Positions 34,300-45,405 of a stretch of DNA of 64,000 nucleotides are shown one piece after another. A program made the position numbers and the translations under genes. Origin of the DNA: BMS3BBIN04 sp964552465 (lineage in GTDB: Bacteria > Electryoneota > Electryoneia > Electryoneales > Electryoneaceae); the NCBI GenBank assembly GCA_964552465.1, contig CAZKGR010000016.1, positions 1 to 64,000 on the forward strand. Reading direction: 5' to 3'. Numbering within the stretch: position 1 is the stretch's first letter; each line of letters starts with the position of its first letter. Under the pieces are notes generated by a model. That model was not told the origin of the DNA. It made no database searches and saw only the letters and a list, made by a program, of their open reading frames with translations.

Positions 34300-34859
34300 A
34301 GATCTACACCAAAACTGGTGATAAAGGCCAAACAAGCCTGCTGCGTGGTGGGCGTGTCCCCAAGCACCACCCGCGTGTCGATGTGTACGGTACCATGGAT
34401 GAGCTCAACAGCCAGATCGGTTTCGTGCGTTCGCTGAATGAAGACGCCGACGTTGAAGACAAGCTGGCCTGGTTGCAGGAACGGTTGCACGTTCTCTGCT
34501 CCGATGTCGCCGCTCCACCAGCCGAGACTGAGGATGATGCCAGGATTCCCCGGGTAAGCGCGGAAGATGTTGATTATCTCGAGCAGATGATTGACGAGAT
34601 GGACAACGACCTGCCAGAACTAACCCATTTCATCCTTCCGGGCGGATGTCCAACGGGAGCAGCTTTGCATGTGGCACGGACGATCTGTAGACGCGGGGAA
34701 CGTCGCCTGACGGAAATCATTGAGCTCGGCGAAGCTGTCAACGAGCAATCCCTGCGTTTCATCAACCGGCTGTCTGATACGTTGTTCACCCTCGCCCGTT
34801 GGACCAACCATCGCGCGGGGCAAACGGAAACGCCGTGGATTGGGAAGGAACAGGCATAG
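34296..34859 (+). CDS. Cob(I)alamin adenosyltransferase, PduO type
   Basis: 187 residues. It transfers the adenosyl group of ATP to cob(I)alamin to give coenzyme B12. The ATP-binding opening KIYTKTGDKGQTSL, the VYGTMDELNSQIG helix and the C-terminal FINRLSDTLFTLARW motif are all present. GTG start coupled to the ArsR stop. No other cobalamin gene or B12-dependent enzyme is in the window. Confidence 0.9.
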   Translation: MKIYTKTGDKGQTSLLRGGRVPKHHPRVDVYGTMDELNSQIGFVRSLNEDADVEDKLAWLQERLHVLCSDVAAPPAETEDDARIPRVSAEDVDYLEQMIDEMDNDLPELTHFILPGGCPTGAALHVARTICRRGERRLTEIIELGEAVNEQSLRFINRLSDTLFTLARWTNHRAGQTETPWIGKEQA

Positions 34860-34878
34860 AGCTCAGAATTGTGTTTGC

Positions 34879-34994
34879 CCCGACTTGCTTGTCAAGTCGG
34901 GATTAGCTTCCCGCATCAAACAAACCGGGGACACTTACAGAAGTAAGTGTCCCCGGTTTGTGTCTAGCTCACAGCTCAAAGCTCATCGCTCATA
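34879..34994. terminator. Palindromes, 18-bp terminator stem and heptamer array
   Basis: Between converging genes. CCCGACTTG/CAAGTCGGG (34879-34887, 34893-34901, loop CTTGT). A perfect 18-bp stem CAAACCGGGGACACTTAC (34921-34938) with loop AGAA and its complement (34943-34960), flanked by A-rich and T-rich bases as in a two-way terminator. Then GCTCACA GCTCAAA GCTCATC GCTCATA (34967-34994), a heptamer array. Confidence 0.8.
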
Positions 34995-35001
34995 CCTGTC
35001 C

Positions 35002-37029
35002 TTACTTCAGCAACATCACCTTCTGCATGTGTACATCATCACCCGCACGAAGCTGCAGGAAGTACACACCGCTGGACAGGTCGGATGCATCAAACGCTAC
35101 ATCATGCGCACCAGCCATCATCCGGCCGGATGTGAGCTCAGCAATCGACTGACCCAGAACATTGACCAGGTTCAGTTCAACGTCCGCAGCACGCGGGAGG
35201 GTGTAGTTGACTGTCATCGCTGCGTTGAACGGGTTCGGATATGAGCTCAGCTCAACCGTGGTTGGCAGCGCTGCTGGTGCCTCAGCATCCTCAACCGCTG
35301 TCGTTGCACCCATCCAGTCAAGCACCTGCCACATGACATCCGCAGCCCGCCACGATTCATTCAAACCGGATACGGATTCAATGTTGAACGCCAGGTACGA
35401 TGTTGTGAAACCGTCGCCCACGTATCCTGTGCCGCCGATGTAGTCAGTCATGATGTAGTAGAACAGTGGTTCTGAACCAACAAGCGGGGTCATCGAACCT
35501 GGAGTGGTGCATGTGTTCGCACCACCGCCACCGGTTGTGACGATTTCAATGCCCGGGAACGGTCCATCTTCCACACCGTACAGCAGGAACTCGTACTGGT
35601 CGCCGACTTCAGCGAGTTCATGTTCGACGCCGAAGTAATCCTGCAGCAATGTCCAAGTTCCAGCGTATTCACCGATGTTCTCACCGTTCAGCAACATCTT
35701 GCCGCCCTGGTCGAGATACGCCTCAATGGCAGCGATTTCCAGTGCAGTCAGAACATTGGCGGTGGCGTTCGAAGTCGACCATACGACAGCGTCGTATTCG
35801 CCAAGGTTTGCGTTAACAGCCTCTAACGAAGTGAGAATGTCCGAAGTGATCCCCGATGCCATCATGATATCGAACCACCATTGCTCAACATCTGTCTCCA
35901 CGGGACTGTCATCCACGATTGCTACCGTGGGTGAGCCGACGAGCTGGAGGAAATCGTAAGTCATGTTGTAGCCAGAGGCATCTTCGAAATACAGGGTGAA
36001 AGTTACGTATTCCGCTTCGAATCCCATCGGTACATCAATGGTGAATGGATCATACAGGTTGTTCATCATCGTGCCGGGCGCGATGGGGAAATAAACGGAA
36101 GAATCGTCGCTGATGGTGATATCGTCGTTACTGACGGACAATGTGCCAGTCAGATTATCCGTAATGAGGAGTCCTTCCTGGTTCTCAAGTGTCACAATCA
36201 GATCGACAGACTCACCCGGATCAGGACGCCCGTTTGGTAACACTTCACCATCATCATCAAACTCATAACTGACAACTTCCAGGTTCGGGAAATTGATCTG
36301 GATGTTATCTGTAAAAATGGACTGATGCATTGCATCCGTAGTGTTGTGCTGGACAAACGCGACGAAACCATAGTTGTCTGGTTCGTGATCATCCCACATG
36401 GGATATTCAAAGTTGAATGTCGCCGTTCCACCAGCACCAATGATGCTCAGGTCAGTTCCACTGGCATTGGGGTTCATATCCAGCATGTTATAGCGGTAGT
36501 TCTGGATACCATTCTGAGCCGGTCCGTATGCGCAATCAAGATCGATCAATACTGCATGAAGGCGGTACCCTTCCAGCGCCTCATCGGAATTAACCGTCAG
36601 CTGTACTTCAATTGTACCTTCGATTCCGATTTGAGCATCATCAATCATAAGTTCAACAGGGGTGTACTGCCCAATTCGGCTGTTAATTGTGCCGAATAAG
36701 TTACTGAATGTGCCTGATTGCCACTGGCCGTCGACCTGAAACCATGGAACATAATTAACTCCGTAGACAGAGCGACGTGCCATATTTTCGGTTGGATTGG
36801 CGACATAATACCAGTCACTTGGACTCGGCCAGTTCACGTGATAAATCATGAATGCAGCATCCTCACGGGAATACTGATCGAGAAATTGTTCTACTTCATA
36901 GTAATAAGTTCCGCATGGACCACAAGCAACGTTGCTGAAGTACTCAACCATCACTGTCCGTTCGTAGGCAGAGGCACTCGTAGCGAGAGCCAAGATGAGC
37001 ACAAGGACCGACACGATAAGCAATTTCAT
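35002..37029 (-). CDS. T9SS-secreted protein with thioredoxin-like (Omp28-type) domain
   Basis: 675 residues. Signal peptide (MKLLIVSVLVLILALATSAS), then an Omp28-like thioredoxin fold with CGPC (Cys36, Cys39, in VEYFSNVACGPCGTYY). The middle part (about 370-560) resembles a class I amidotransferase-like fold (VAIVDDSPVETD, DAVVWSTSN, LDQGGKMLLNGENIG), and the end is a sorting domain with YPNPFNAAMT and GVYFLQLRAG. Likely exported to the surface or medium; redox activity of the CGPC pair is possible but unproven. Confidence 0.82.
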   Translation of the reverse strand: MKLLIVSVLVLILALATSASAYERTVMVEYFSNVACGPCGTYYYEVEQFLDQYSREDAAFMIYHVNWPSPSDWYYVANPTENMARRSVYGVNYVPWFQVDGQWQSGTFSNLFGTINSRIGQYTPVELMIDDAQIGIEGTIEVQLTVNSDEALEGYRLHAVLIDLDCAYGPAQNGIQNYRYNMLDMNPNASGTDLSIIGAGGTATFNFEYPMWDDHEPDNYGFVAFVQHNTTDAMHQSIFTDNIQINFPNLEVVSYEFDDDGEVLPNGRPDPGESVDLIVTLENQEGLLITDNLTGTLSVSNDDITISDDSSVYFPIAPGTMMNNLYDPFTIDVPMGFEAEYVTFTLYFEDASGYNMTYDFLQLVGSPTVAIVDDSPVETDVEQWWFDIMMASGITSDILTSLEAVNANLGEYDAVVWSTSNATANVLTALEIAAIEAYLDQGGKMLLNGENIGEYAGTWTLLQDYFGVEHELAEVGDQYEFLLYGVEDGPFPGIEIVTTGGGGANTCTTPGSMTPLVGSEPLFYYIMTDYIGGTGYVGDGFTTSYLAFNIESVSGLNESWRAADVMWQVLDWMGATTAVEDAEAPAALPTTVELSSYPNPFNAAMTVNYTLPRAADVELNLVNVLGQSIAELTSGRMMAGAHDVAFDASDLSSGVYFLQLRAGDDVHMQKVMLLK

Positions 37030-37164
37030 GGCTACAACTCCCGGTTAAAAAACTGAATTATCTTACCACTCCCCCTCGCACCATAAGTACTCTTTTAGTA
37101 TGGGGTTGTGCAAGTACCTTCTTCATAGAGACAAAATTCCTCTATCTCAGGAGAGATTGTAAGA

Positions 37165-37971
37165 ATGGGCATAGATCTGACATTAATCCTGATGCTGATG
37201 GCGATTGGAATTGCCGTTGGTATCTCCGCTGGATTCATTGGCATCGGTGGCGGTGTGATCATGGTTCCGGTATTGCTCGAACTCTTTCGCGCACAGGGAA
37301 TGGCTCCGGAAGTGTTGGTGCATGTAGCGATGGGCACCTCGCTTACTGTCGGCGTCCTCTCGGTCGGATCATCATCATACAAGCATCACAAGCAGGGCAA
37401 CGTGGTCTGGCGGATCGTTCCCTTGCTCGCTATAGCAAGCGTGGCGGGTTCATGGCTGGCAAGTCAATTGGCGGTCAGTGTTCCCGGTAGTTGGTTGCAA
37501 AAAGGACTAGCGTTCATACTACTTCTTGCCGCAATTCGCTTTCTGACAGAAAAGAAAGTCGATCTGGGGCCAATCCGTTCGCTGCCCTTCTGGATCTGGC
37601 TGCTGATTGGATTCGGTACAGGGATGTTTGCCGGATTATCCGGTCTCGCAGGTGGATTGGTGCTGATTCCAGCGCTGGCGTATGCTGCACACGTTCCCAC
37701 CGTCAAACTCGCTGGCACATCAAGCGGAACAGTGATGTTTGCCGCGCTTGCCGGTTCCATCGGCTACATGATGCAAACCCCGAGCGTGGAACTCGGTGAC
37801 GGCTATGTCGGTCATGTCAGCCTCATCATCGCAGGGTCACTAGCCATAACATCAGTACCCGGCGCACAATTGGGAGCCTGGCTGAACAAGAAGGCCGGTG
37901 CAGCTCGCTACAAAAAGATATTCGGCATCTTCCTGATCCTGGTTGTGATCAGGCTGTTTTTTACTGCCTGA
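37165..37971 (+). CDS. TauE/SafE-type membrane permease
   Basis: 268 residues with about eight membrane helices. Both halves of the family repeat are present (GISAGFIGIGGGVIMVPVLL and GTGMFAGLSGLAGGLVLIPA). The family exports sulfite, sulfoacetate or related organic anions. AGGAGA upstream of ATG 37165 and divergent from the Omp28-type gene. The substrate is unknown; TSUP family naming would be safest. Confidence 0.88.
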   Translation: MGIDLTLILMLMAIGIAVGISAGFIGIGGGVIMVPVLLELFRAQGMAPEVLVHVAMGTSLTVGVLSVGSSSYKHHKQGNVVWRIVPLLAIASVAGSWLASQLAVSVPGSWLQKGLAFILLLAAIRFLTEKKVDLGPIRSLPFWIWLLIGFGTGMFAGLSGLAGGLVLIPALAYAAHVPTVKLAGTSSGTVMFAALAGSIGYMMQTPSVELGDGYVGHVSLIIAGSLAITSVPGAQLGAWLNKKAGAARYKKIFGIFLILVVIRLFFTA

Positions 37972-38097
37972 TTCAGAGACTCATTATTGAAATCACGAGT
38001 CAAACCAAACTTCTTTTGTCTCTCTTCCCGAGCAGCTTGGACTCGTAACATACTGGCTGTAAGTTATAAGATTGGAATCGACTTTGGAGGGTTTGTC

Positions 38098-41000
38098 ATG
38101 AAGCAAATTGCATGGTTCACCGCACTGTTTACACTGTTGCTTGTAGGGTCAACTGCGATCGCGCAACCGTGGATGGTTCAGTTCCGCGAATGGGACAGGG
38201 AACCGACTACACGTGAGATCATCGACGCGTTCGATGTGTACTGGGCTGACAAGGAACCAACCAAAGGTTCGGGTTGGAAACAGTTTCAGCGTTGGCGCTG
38301 GTTTGTCGAGCCACGACTCGACGAATTTGGCAACTTCAACTCCAGTGGCCAGTTGCTTGGATGGCAACAGCGCGAACAAATGTACCCCAGCGATGAGCTG
38401 GATGAAGCCAATTGGACACCCCTCGGACCGTTCGATCCGATTCCGAACGAATACGTTGGCGGCCTTGGACGCGTAAACTGCATGGAGCAAGATCCAACGA
38501 ACCACAACCACATGTATGCTGGCGCAGCGTCAGGTGGTTTGTGGGAAACCTGGACAGGCGGATACTCGTGGCTGCCACTCACTGATGACCTGCCAGTGCT
38601 CGGTGTCAGCGACATCGAAATTGACTATACCAACCCTTCAATCCTCTACATGGCGACCGGCGATGCTGATGGCTACGATACCTATTCCATCGGCGTGATG
38701 AAGAGTCTGGATGGCGGCCAAACGTGGAACGAAACAGGATTGAATTTCAGCGTCCTCGACGGTGAACGTATATCCCGAGTCATCATGGATTCGGAGGATC
38801 ACCTGACCCTGCTTGCTTCCACGAGCAATGGCGTCTACAAAACCGTTGATGGTGGTGATAATTGGTACATCGTGCGCAATGGCGGTAACTCAAACTTCTA
38901 CCATGATCTCGAAAATGTCGCGTCCGATCCGGACACATGGTTTCTGGCATCTAACGGAACTGGCGTTTTTCGATCACAGGACAACGGCGAAACCTGGTCA
39001 TCGTTGAGCAACGGTATTCCGTATGGCGCGGGCAATGTTGGTCGAATCAATGTTGAAGTATCCGATTCTGATCCTAACCAAGTATATGCCCTATACTCGA
39101 ACTCATCCAGCGGATTCTACGGCTTCTACAAATCGTTCGACGGTGGTGATAACTGGTCGTTAATGTCCAACCAACCAAATTTACTCGGTTGGAGTCAAAC
39201 CGGTAACGATACTGGCGGCCAAGCGTGGTATGACCTCACGCTGGCGGTCAACCCTCAGAATCCAAATGAAGTTTACGTTGGTGGTGTAAATGTCTGGAAG
39301 TCCCTGAACGGGGGCTCAAGCTGGGATCTGACCGGCTTCTGGTATTACGGTCCCGGACCCTATGTACACGCAGACCAACACCGGCACGAGTACTTCATTG
39401 AGAATGGCACTCCGGTCCTCTACTCCGCTAATGATGGCGGCCTGTACCGCACATTGGACGGCGGCGATTCCTGGATAGAGATCAGCCACGGCATGGTCAT
39501 TCAGCAGATCTATCGTCACGGTGTCTACCAGAACACGCCCGAAGTCGAGATGGTCATATTCGGCAACCAGGATAACGGAACCAAGCTGAAAGAGGGTGAA
39601 GACTTCCGCGCTGTTCTAGGTGGTGACGGCATGGAAGCAGCAATCTCATCGGATGACTCAAACTATATGTTCGCCGAGGTCTATTACGGTGAAATGCAGC
39701 GGTCCGTTGATGGTGGCTGGAACTGGATGGACGGCACCAGCGGCATCCCTCAATCCGATGGCGCGTGGGTTACACCGTATATATTCGATCCGAATAATCC
39801 GCTGATCATGTGGTTCGGCACGAACGAGATCTACCAGTCCACCAACCGGGCACAATCCTGGACACAGGTCAGCCAGACTGTTGGCAGCAAGATGACCGCG
39901 CTCGCCGTTGCCCCATCAAATCCGATGGTTGTTTACGGCATAACTTCAGCAGGTCTCATTCTGGTGACAGAGGATTTCGGAAACACCTGGACCCAACGGT
40001 CTGCACCGTATTCATCAACAACGTACATTGCCGTACATCCAACCAACGACAGCATCATTTATGTAACAGCAAGTGGATATAACGCGGCAAACAAGGTCTT
40101 CGTCAGCCATGATCACGGCGAAACCTGGGCCAACATTTCTGAAGGCTTGCCGAATGTCCCCGCGAACACGGTTGCATTGCATCCATACGATGGTAACCAT
40201 GTATATGTCGGCACTGATGTGGGTGTGTTCTTCAGTGAGAACGCCGGCAACACCTGGCAGAGTTGGAACACCGGTCTGCCAAATGTGATCGTCAATGAAC
40301 TCGAGTTCCACACAACGTCCAACACTCTGGTGGCCGCGACATATGGCCGTGGGATCTGGGCCAGCGAAGCGGAACCGGTAAACGTTGATCCGTTCATTGC
40401 TGTCGCATATCCGAACGGCGGCGAAGAGCTGATCATCGGTAATACGGAAACAATCCGCTGGAATTCGTATGGAGTAGATGGCAACATCCGCATCGAACTC
40501 GATCGAAACTACCCGTCTGGCGAGTGGGAGGTCCTCTTCGTAGGCGTCGAGAACGACTGGGCTGAACCGTGGGTTGTCACCGGTCCGATGACCGATAACG
40601 CTCGCATCCGTGTAATCAGCGTTGATAACCCAGAATTGATCGCAGAATCAGCTGAATCGTTCAGCCTCCTTCAGCCTTCAATTACTATTCTCAGCCCGAA
40701 TGGTGGCGAAGTCCTGCCGCTCGAGATGTACTTCGACTTCATTTGGGAATCGGTTGCGATTGAAGGAAATGTGTCCGTCGAAATTAACCGCTCCTATCCC
40801 GATGGAGACTGGGAAATCATTGTGCCCGGATTCCCCGATCAAGGCGGTATTACGTGGCTGGCTAACGGTGAGGAGAGTAACAACACACGTTTGCGGGTCA
40901 GCGCTGTTGACCTGGTAGACATTTACGATGAAAGCGATGGCGACTTCAGCATTCTGAATGTGCCCGCGATCCAACTTAACACACCGGACGAACCGGTAAC

Positions 41001-41829
41001 CTGGTATATCGGGCAGAACTACACCTTGCATTGGGATGACAACTTCGATGAAGATGTCGTCATTGATTTCTACCCTGTTGAAGGTGGAAACCCGATCTTC
41101 ATTGCTCAGACTGAAAGTGATGGTGTGTATTCATGGCCGCTCAATGAATACTTGAACCCCGGATGGGACTATACCATTCGGATCAGCAAGGTAGATGATG
41201 AGACGGTGTTCTCTGAGTCTGAGAATTCGGTCGCAGTCGAACTGTCCACACCGGATGGGCTTGTGCCAGGTGGTGGAATCTATGTCAGCGATATTCCGGT
41301 AGCATTCAGTTGGGATGCTGTTCCAGGCGCGAGTACGTACAACTTCACTCTCGCAGAGGGACCGGTTGTCCAGCCGAATACGATCATCCATGAAGCGATG
41401 ACAATTGGAGCTGAGTATTCGTTCTCCCTCGATGCGAACGGTGAGTATTCATGGCATGTGTCGGCGAACCATCCAAACTTCTACCAGACGCCTGATTCTG
41501 AAACGGCAGTCTTCAACTACGATCCGACATCCGTCCCGGAGATTGATTTCAATGCAATTCCGGACAACTTTGCGCTGGCACGTGTGTATCCGAATCCGTT
41601 TAACCCGGAAACGCAGATCGTTATAGCACTGCCTCATACTGCAGAGCTTAGTGTCAACGTGTATAATGTGACCGGACAACTTGTTTCGACATTGGCGGAC
41701 GGTCAGTTCAACGCCGGATACCAACAGTTTGTGCTTAACGGATCGCATTTGGCGAGCGGAACATACTTCCTGAAAGTGGAGAGTCCTGGAAAGCTGAACG
41801 CAACTCACAAGCTTGTGCTCGTGAAGTAG
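38098..41829 (+). CDS. T9SS-secreted BNR/sortilin-like beta-propeller protein
   Basis: 1243 residues from ATG 38098 (GGAGG at 38086-38090); the open frame begins earlier but the signal peptide MKQIAWFTALFTLLLVGSTA starts here. Residues about 100-760 contain many Asp-box/BNR blades (SLDGGQTWNETG, SQDNGETWSSLS, SHDHGETWANIS, SENAGNTWQSWN), as in sortilin-type or exo-sialidase-like propellers. Two or more Ig-like repeats follow (YPNGGEELIIGNTETIRWNS, SPNGGEVLPLEMYF), and a sorting domain ends the protein (YPNPFNPETQ, GTYFLKVES). No catalytic residues for a glycosidase are evident; adhesion or binding is more likely. Confidence 0.88.
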   Translation: MKQIAWFTALFTLLLVGSTAIAQPWMVQFREWDREPTTREIIDAFDVYWADKEPTKGSGWKQFQRWRWFVEPRLDEFGNFNSSGQLLGWQQREQMYPSDELDEANWTPLGPFDPIPNEYVGGLGRVNCMEQDPTNHNHMYAGAASGGLWETWTGGYSWLPLTDDLPVLGVSDIEIDYTNPSILYMATGDADGYDTYSIGVMKSLDGGQTWNETGLNFSVLDGERISRVIMDSEDHLTLLASTSNGVYKTVDGGDNWYIVRNGGNSNFYHDLENVASDPDTWFLASNGTGVFRSQDNGETWSSLSNGIPYGAGNVGRINVEVSDSDPNQVYALYSNSSSGFYGFYKSFDGGDNWSLMSNQPNLLGWSQTGNDTGGQAWYDLTLAVNPQNPNEVYVGGVNVWKSLNGGSSWDLTGFWYYGPGPYVHADQHRHEYFIENGTPVLYSANDGGLYRTLDGGDSWIEISHGMVIQQIYRHGVYQNTPEVEMVIFGNQDNGTKLKEGEDFRAVLGGDGMEAAISSDDSNYMFAEVYYGEMQRSVDGGWNWMDGTSGIPQSDGAWVTPYIFDPNNPLIMWFGTNEIYQSTNRAQSWTQVSQTVGSKMTALAVAPSNPMVVYGITSAGLILVTEDFGNTWTQRSAPYSSTTYIAVHPTNDSIIYVTASGYNAANKVFVSHDHGETWANISEGLPNVPANTVALHPYDGNHVYVGTDVGVFFSENAGNTWQSWNTGLPNVIVNELEFHTTSNTLVAATYGRGIWASEAEPVNVDPFIAVAYPNGGEELIIGNTETIRWNSYGVDGNIRIELDRNYPSGEWEVLFVGVENDWAEPWVVTGPMTDNARIRVISVDNPELIAESAESFSLLQPSITILSPNGGEVLPLEMYFDFIWESVAIEGNVSVEINRSYPDGDWEIIVPGFPDQGGITWLANGEESNNTRLRVSAVDLVDIYDESDGDFSILNVPAIQLNTPDEPVTWYIGQNYTLHWDDNFDEDVVIDFYPVEGGNPIFIAQTESDGVYSWPLNEYLNPGWDYTIRISKVDDETVFSESENSVAVELSTPDGLVPGGGIYVSDIPVAFSWDAVPGASTYNFTLAEGPVVQPNTIIHEAMTIGAEYSFSLDANGEYSWHVSANHPNFYQTPDSETAVFNYDPTSVPEIDFNAIPDNFALARVYPNPFNPETQIVIALPHTAELSVNVYNVTGQLVSTLADGQFNAGYQQFVLNGSHLASGTYFLKVESPGKLNATHKLVLVK

Positions 41830-41858
41830 TCTTCCACGAGACTTAACCTTGCCTACGC

Positions 41859-41937
41859 GGGGAAGGTGCATGCACTCTATGTTCTTGGTCGTACTACGAC
41901 GGATTTGATGCGGACACGGATGGCATGCACCTTCCCC
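41859..41937. repeat. Perfect 15-bp inverted repeat across a gene start
   Basis: GGGGAAGGTGCATGC (41859-41873) and its complement GCATGCACCTTCCCC (41923-41937), 49 bases apart. The right arm holds the start codon (41925) of the PAP2 gene and is followed by TTTT. It could end the upstream T9SS transcript and also mask the PAP2 start. Confidence 0.7.
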
Positions 41938-42935
41938 TTTTGCATATTTCGAGCCGGCAGATCGAGCAACCTCCTCTCGATGATCCACTGGGCATCGGGC
42001 AATTGGAGGGGACAGATCTTATCCCTTGGCTCGCAGACCCAAAAGATGCTTTAGCTCTGGTCCAACGTCGTACGCCCATCTTGGATCTTTCTTCCCTGCT
42101 TGCTGCAGCTATTGGTTCTGAAGTGATGTATTTCGCTCTGATCGGAGCATTATTCAGTGCTTATAACCGTAAACGTGCACTGGAGATCTCTGGCGTCATC
42201 CTGCCATCCGTCGTCATCAACCAGTTCTTCAAAGCAAGGTTTCGCTTCCCCCGCCCACCGAAAGCTGCACATCATGAGCTAGCGTTCGTCGCACCTGGAG
42301 ATTTCACATTCCCGAGCGGTCATGCGCAGAACGCCGTGACCCTCGGCTTGTACATGGCTTTCCGTTCACCTCAGAAATGGATGAAAGTGGTCGGATTGTC
42401 GCTCGCGACTAGTATTCCGCTGTCACGGATTTATCTGGGAGTGCATTACCCGCGGGATGTGTTAGCAGGGGTTCTGTTGGGTGTGAGCACAATCGCCGGG
42501 GCTAAAGTTGTGGAACGCCCATTCACTCAATGGTGGCATAGGTCGCCACGTGGTCCGCGCAGCTTCAGCATAGCCACGGCAGCGATGATCTTCGGTATCC
42601 TGAGTGGAACTCCGCTTGCAGCCTTCCCTGTGGGAGTCGCGGGCGGAATGGCTGTCGGTCACGATACTTCATGGAAGCTCCGTAAAGCAGTTGACACTTC
42701 AAGCAACATGACTCGGGCGCTGCGAACAGCGACTGGCCTCGTAGTTACATTCGGCGTAGGTTTTGCCATCCGACCATTGGTCAAACGTGATACTACCACC
42801 GCTGCCATTGTCGCTGGCACGCTTGTCGGACTCGGGCAAACTCTGGCCATCCCGCTGTTTAACGATTTCACACGCCGGTTCAGTCTTCTCCGAAAACGAT
42901 CCAGACGCTCATCTCGCAGAATTCGACGAGCTTGA
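41925..42935 (+). CDS. PAP2-family membrane phosphatase
   Basis: 336 residues with several membrane helices. The three phosphatase motifs are complete: KARFRFPRP, FPSGHAQN and SRIYLGVHYPRD. They place the active site at residues about 105-185; about 120 further residues hold more hydrophobic segments (GILSGTPLAAFPVGVAGGMA). It removes phosphate from lipid phosphates such as undecaprenyl pyrophosphate or phosphatidic acid at the outer membrane face. No clear ribosome binding site: the start is inside an inverted repeat, so a later start is possible. The importer genes follow 3 bases after its stop. Confidence 0.82.
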   Translation: MHLPLLHISSRQIEQPPLDDPLGIGQLEGTDLIPWLADPKDALALVQRRTPILDLSSLLAAAIGSEVMYFALIGALFSAYNRKRALEISGVILPSVVINQFFKARFRFPRPPKAAHHELAFVAPGDFTFPSGHAQNAVTLGLYMAFRSPQKWMKVVGLSLATSIPLSRIYLGVHYPRDVLAGVLLGVSTIAGAKVVERPFTQWWHRSPRGPRSFSIATAAMIFGILSGTPLAAFPVGVAGGMAVGHDTSWKLRKAVDTSSNMTRALRTATGLVVTFGVGFAIRPLVKRDTTTAAIVAGTLVGLGQTLAIPLFNDFTRRFSLLRKRSRRSSRRIRRA

Positions 42936-42938
42936 GCC

Positions 42939-43681
42939 ATGCTTGCCTGCCGAAACGTACATAAATCGTTTACCGGGCAGACTGTTCTTCACGATATTGA
43001 TCTCAACATTTCGCAAGGACAATTAACCGCCCTCATCGGTCCGAGTGGTTGCGGCAAATCAACACTGCTACGCTTGTTTCTCGGGCTGATCATGCCCGAT
43101 ACTGGCGAAATTCTGTTCGACGATAAACCGTTGATTCAAGCTGATCTGACCGAAATTCGACATCGAATCGGATATGTCATTCAGGACGGCGGCCTGTTCC
43201 CCCATCTGACCGCTGCGGGTAATATCACCCTGTTGGCAAGCAGGCTTGGACGAGAGCGAAACTGGATTGAGTCGCGCCTCGCTGAACTCTGCAGTCTGAC
43301 TCATTTTCCTGAAGATGCGCTGAGTCGATACGGCTATGAAATATCTGGTGGACAACGCCAGCGTGTAGCTCTGATGCGCGCCCTGATGCTCGATCCGGAC
43401 GTTTTGCTACTCGACGAACCGCTCGGCGCCCTCGATCCGCTGGTACGTTCCTCTCTGCAGAATGAACTCCGGGACACCTTCCGCAAACTGGGTAAAACCA
43501 CTGTTCTGGTTACGCACGACCTCGCTGAAGCAGCATTCTTCAGCAAAGATATCGTGCTGATGCAGAAAGGTTGCATCCTGCAACGCGGATCCATCGGCGA
43601 GATGATGAGCAAGCCCACAGATCCGTTCGTAGTCGAGTTCATCCGTGCTCAACGTGCACATCAAGTACCGGAGGAAAACGT

Positions 43682-43685
<4 letters not shown>
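42939..43685 (+). CDS. ABC importer ATP-binding protein, OpuCA/glycine betaine type
   Basis: 248 residues. Walker A GPSGCGKST, Q-loop VIQDGG, signature ISGGQRQR, Walker B VLLLDEP and the H-loop VTHD are intact. It lacks the C-terminal CBS domains that osmoregulate OpuA/OpuC, so it is the short form. It energises the fused binding protein-permease encoded immediately downstream (ATGA overlap). Likely substrate: a quaternary amine or related osmolyte. Confidence 0.88.
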
Positions 43686-45175
<1,490 letters not shown>

Positions 45176-45405
45176 CCGAAACCGTCAAGCTTGCTGATGA
45201 TCGAAGCAGTCGTTTGTACCCGACAATCCATTAAGCTATCCGAGCTGAAGGTTAGGGGCTCCTAATTTTTAACTCACCCTCGCGGTGCTTCCTTTCGCAG
45301 TGTATCTTTGTTGGACCTAACATTTGGCTGATAACCATTGGCTCACTAACTATTTCGGAATGGCAACACCTGCCAATCTGAGAACAAGATCAACCAGGAG
45401 TTGCT

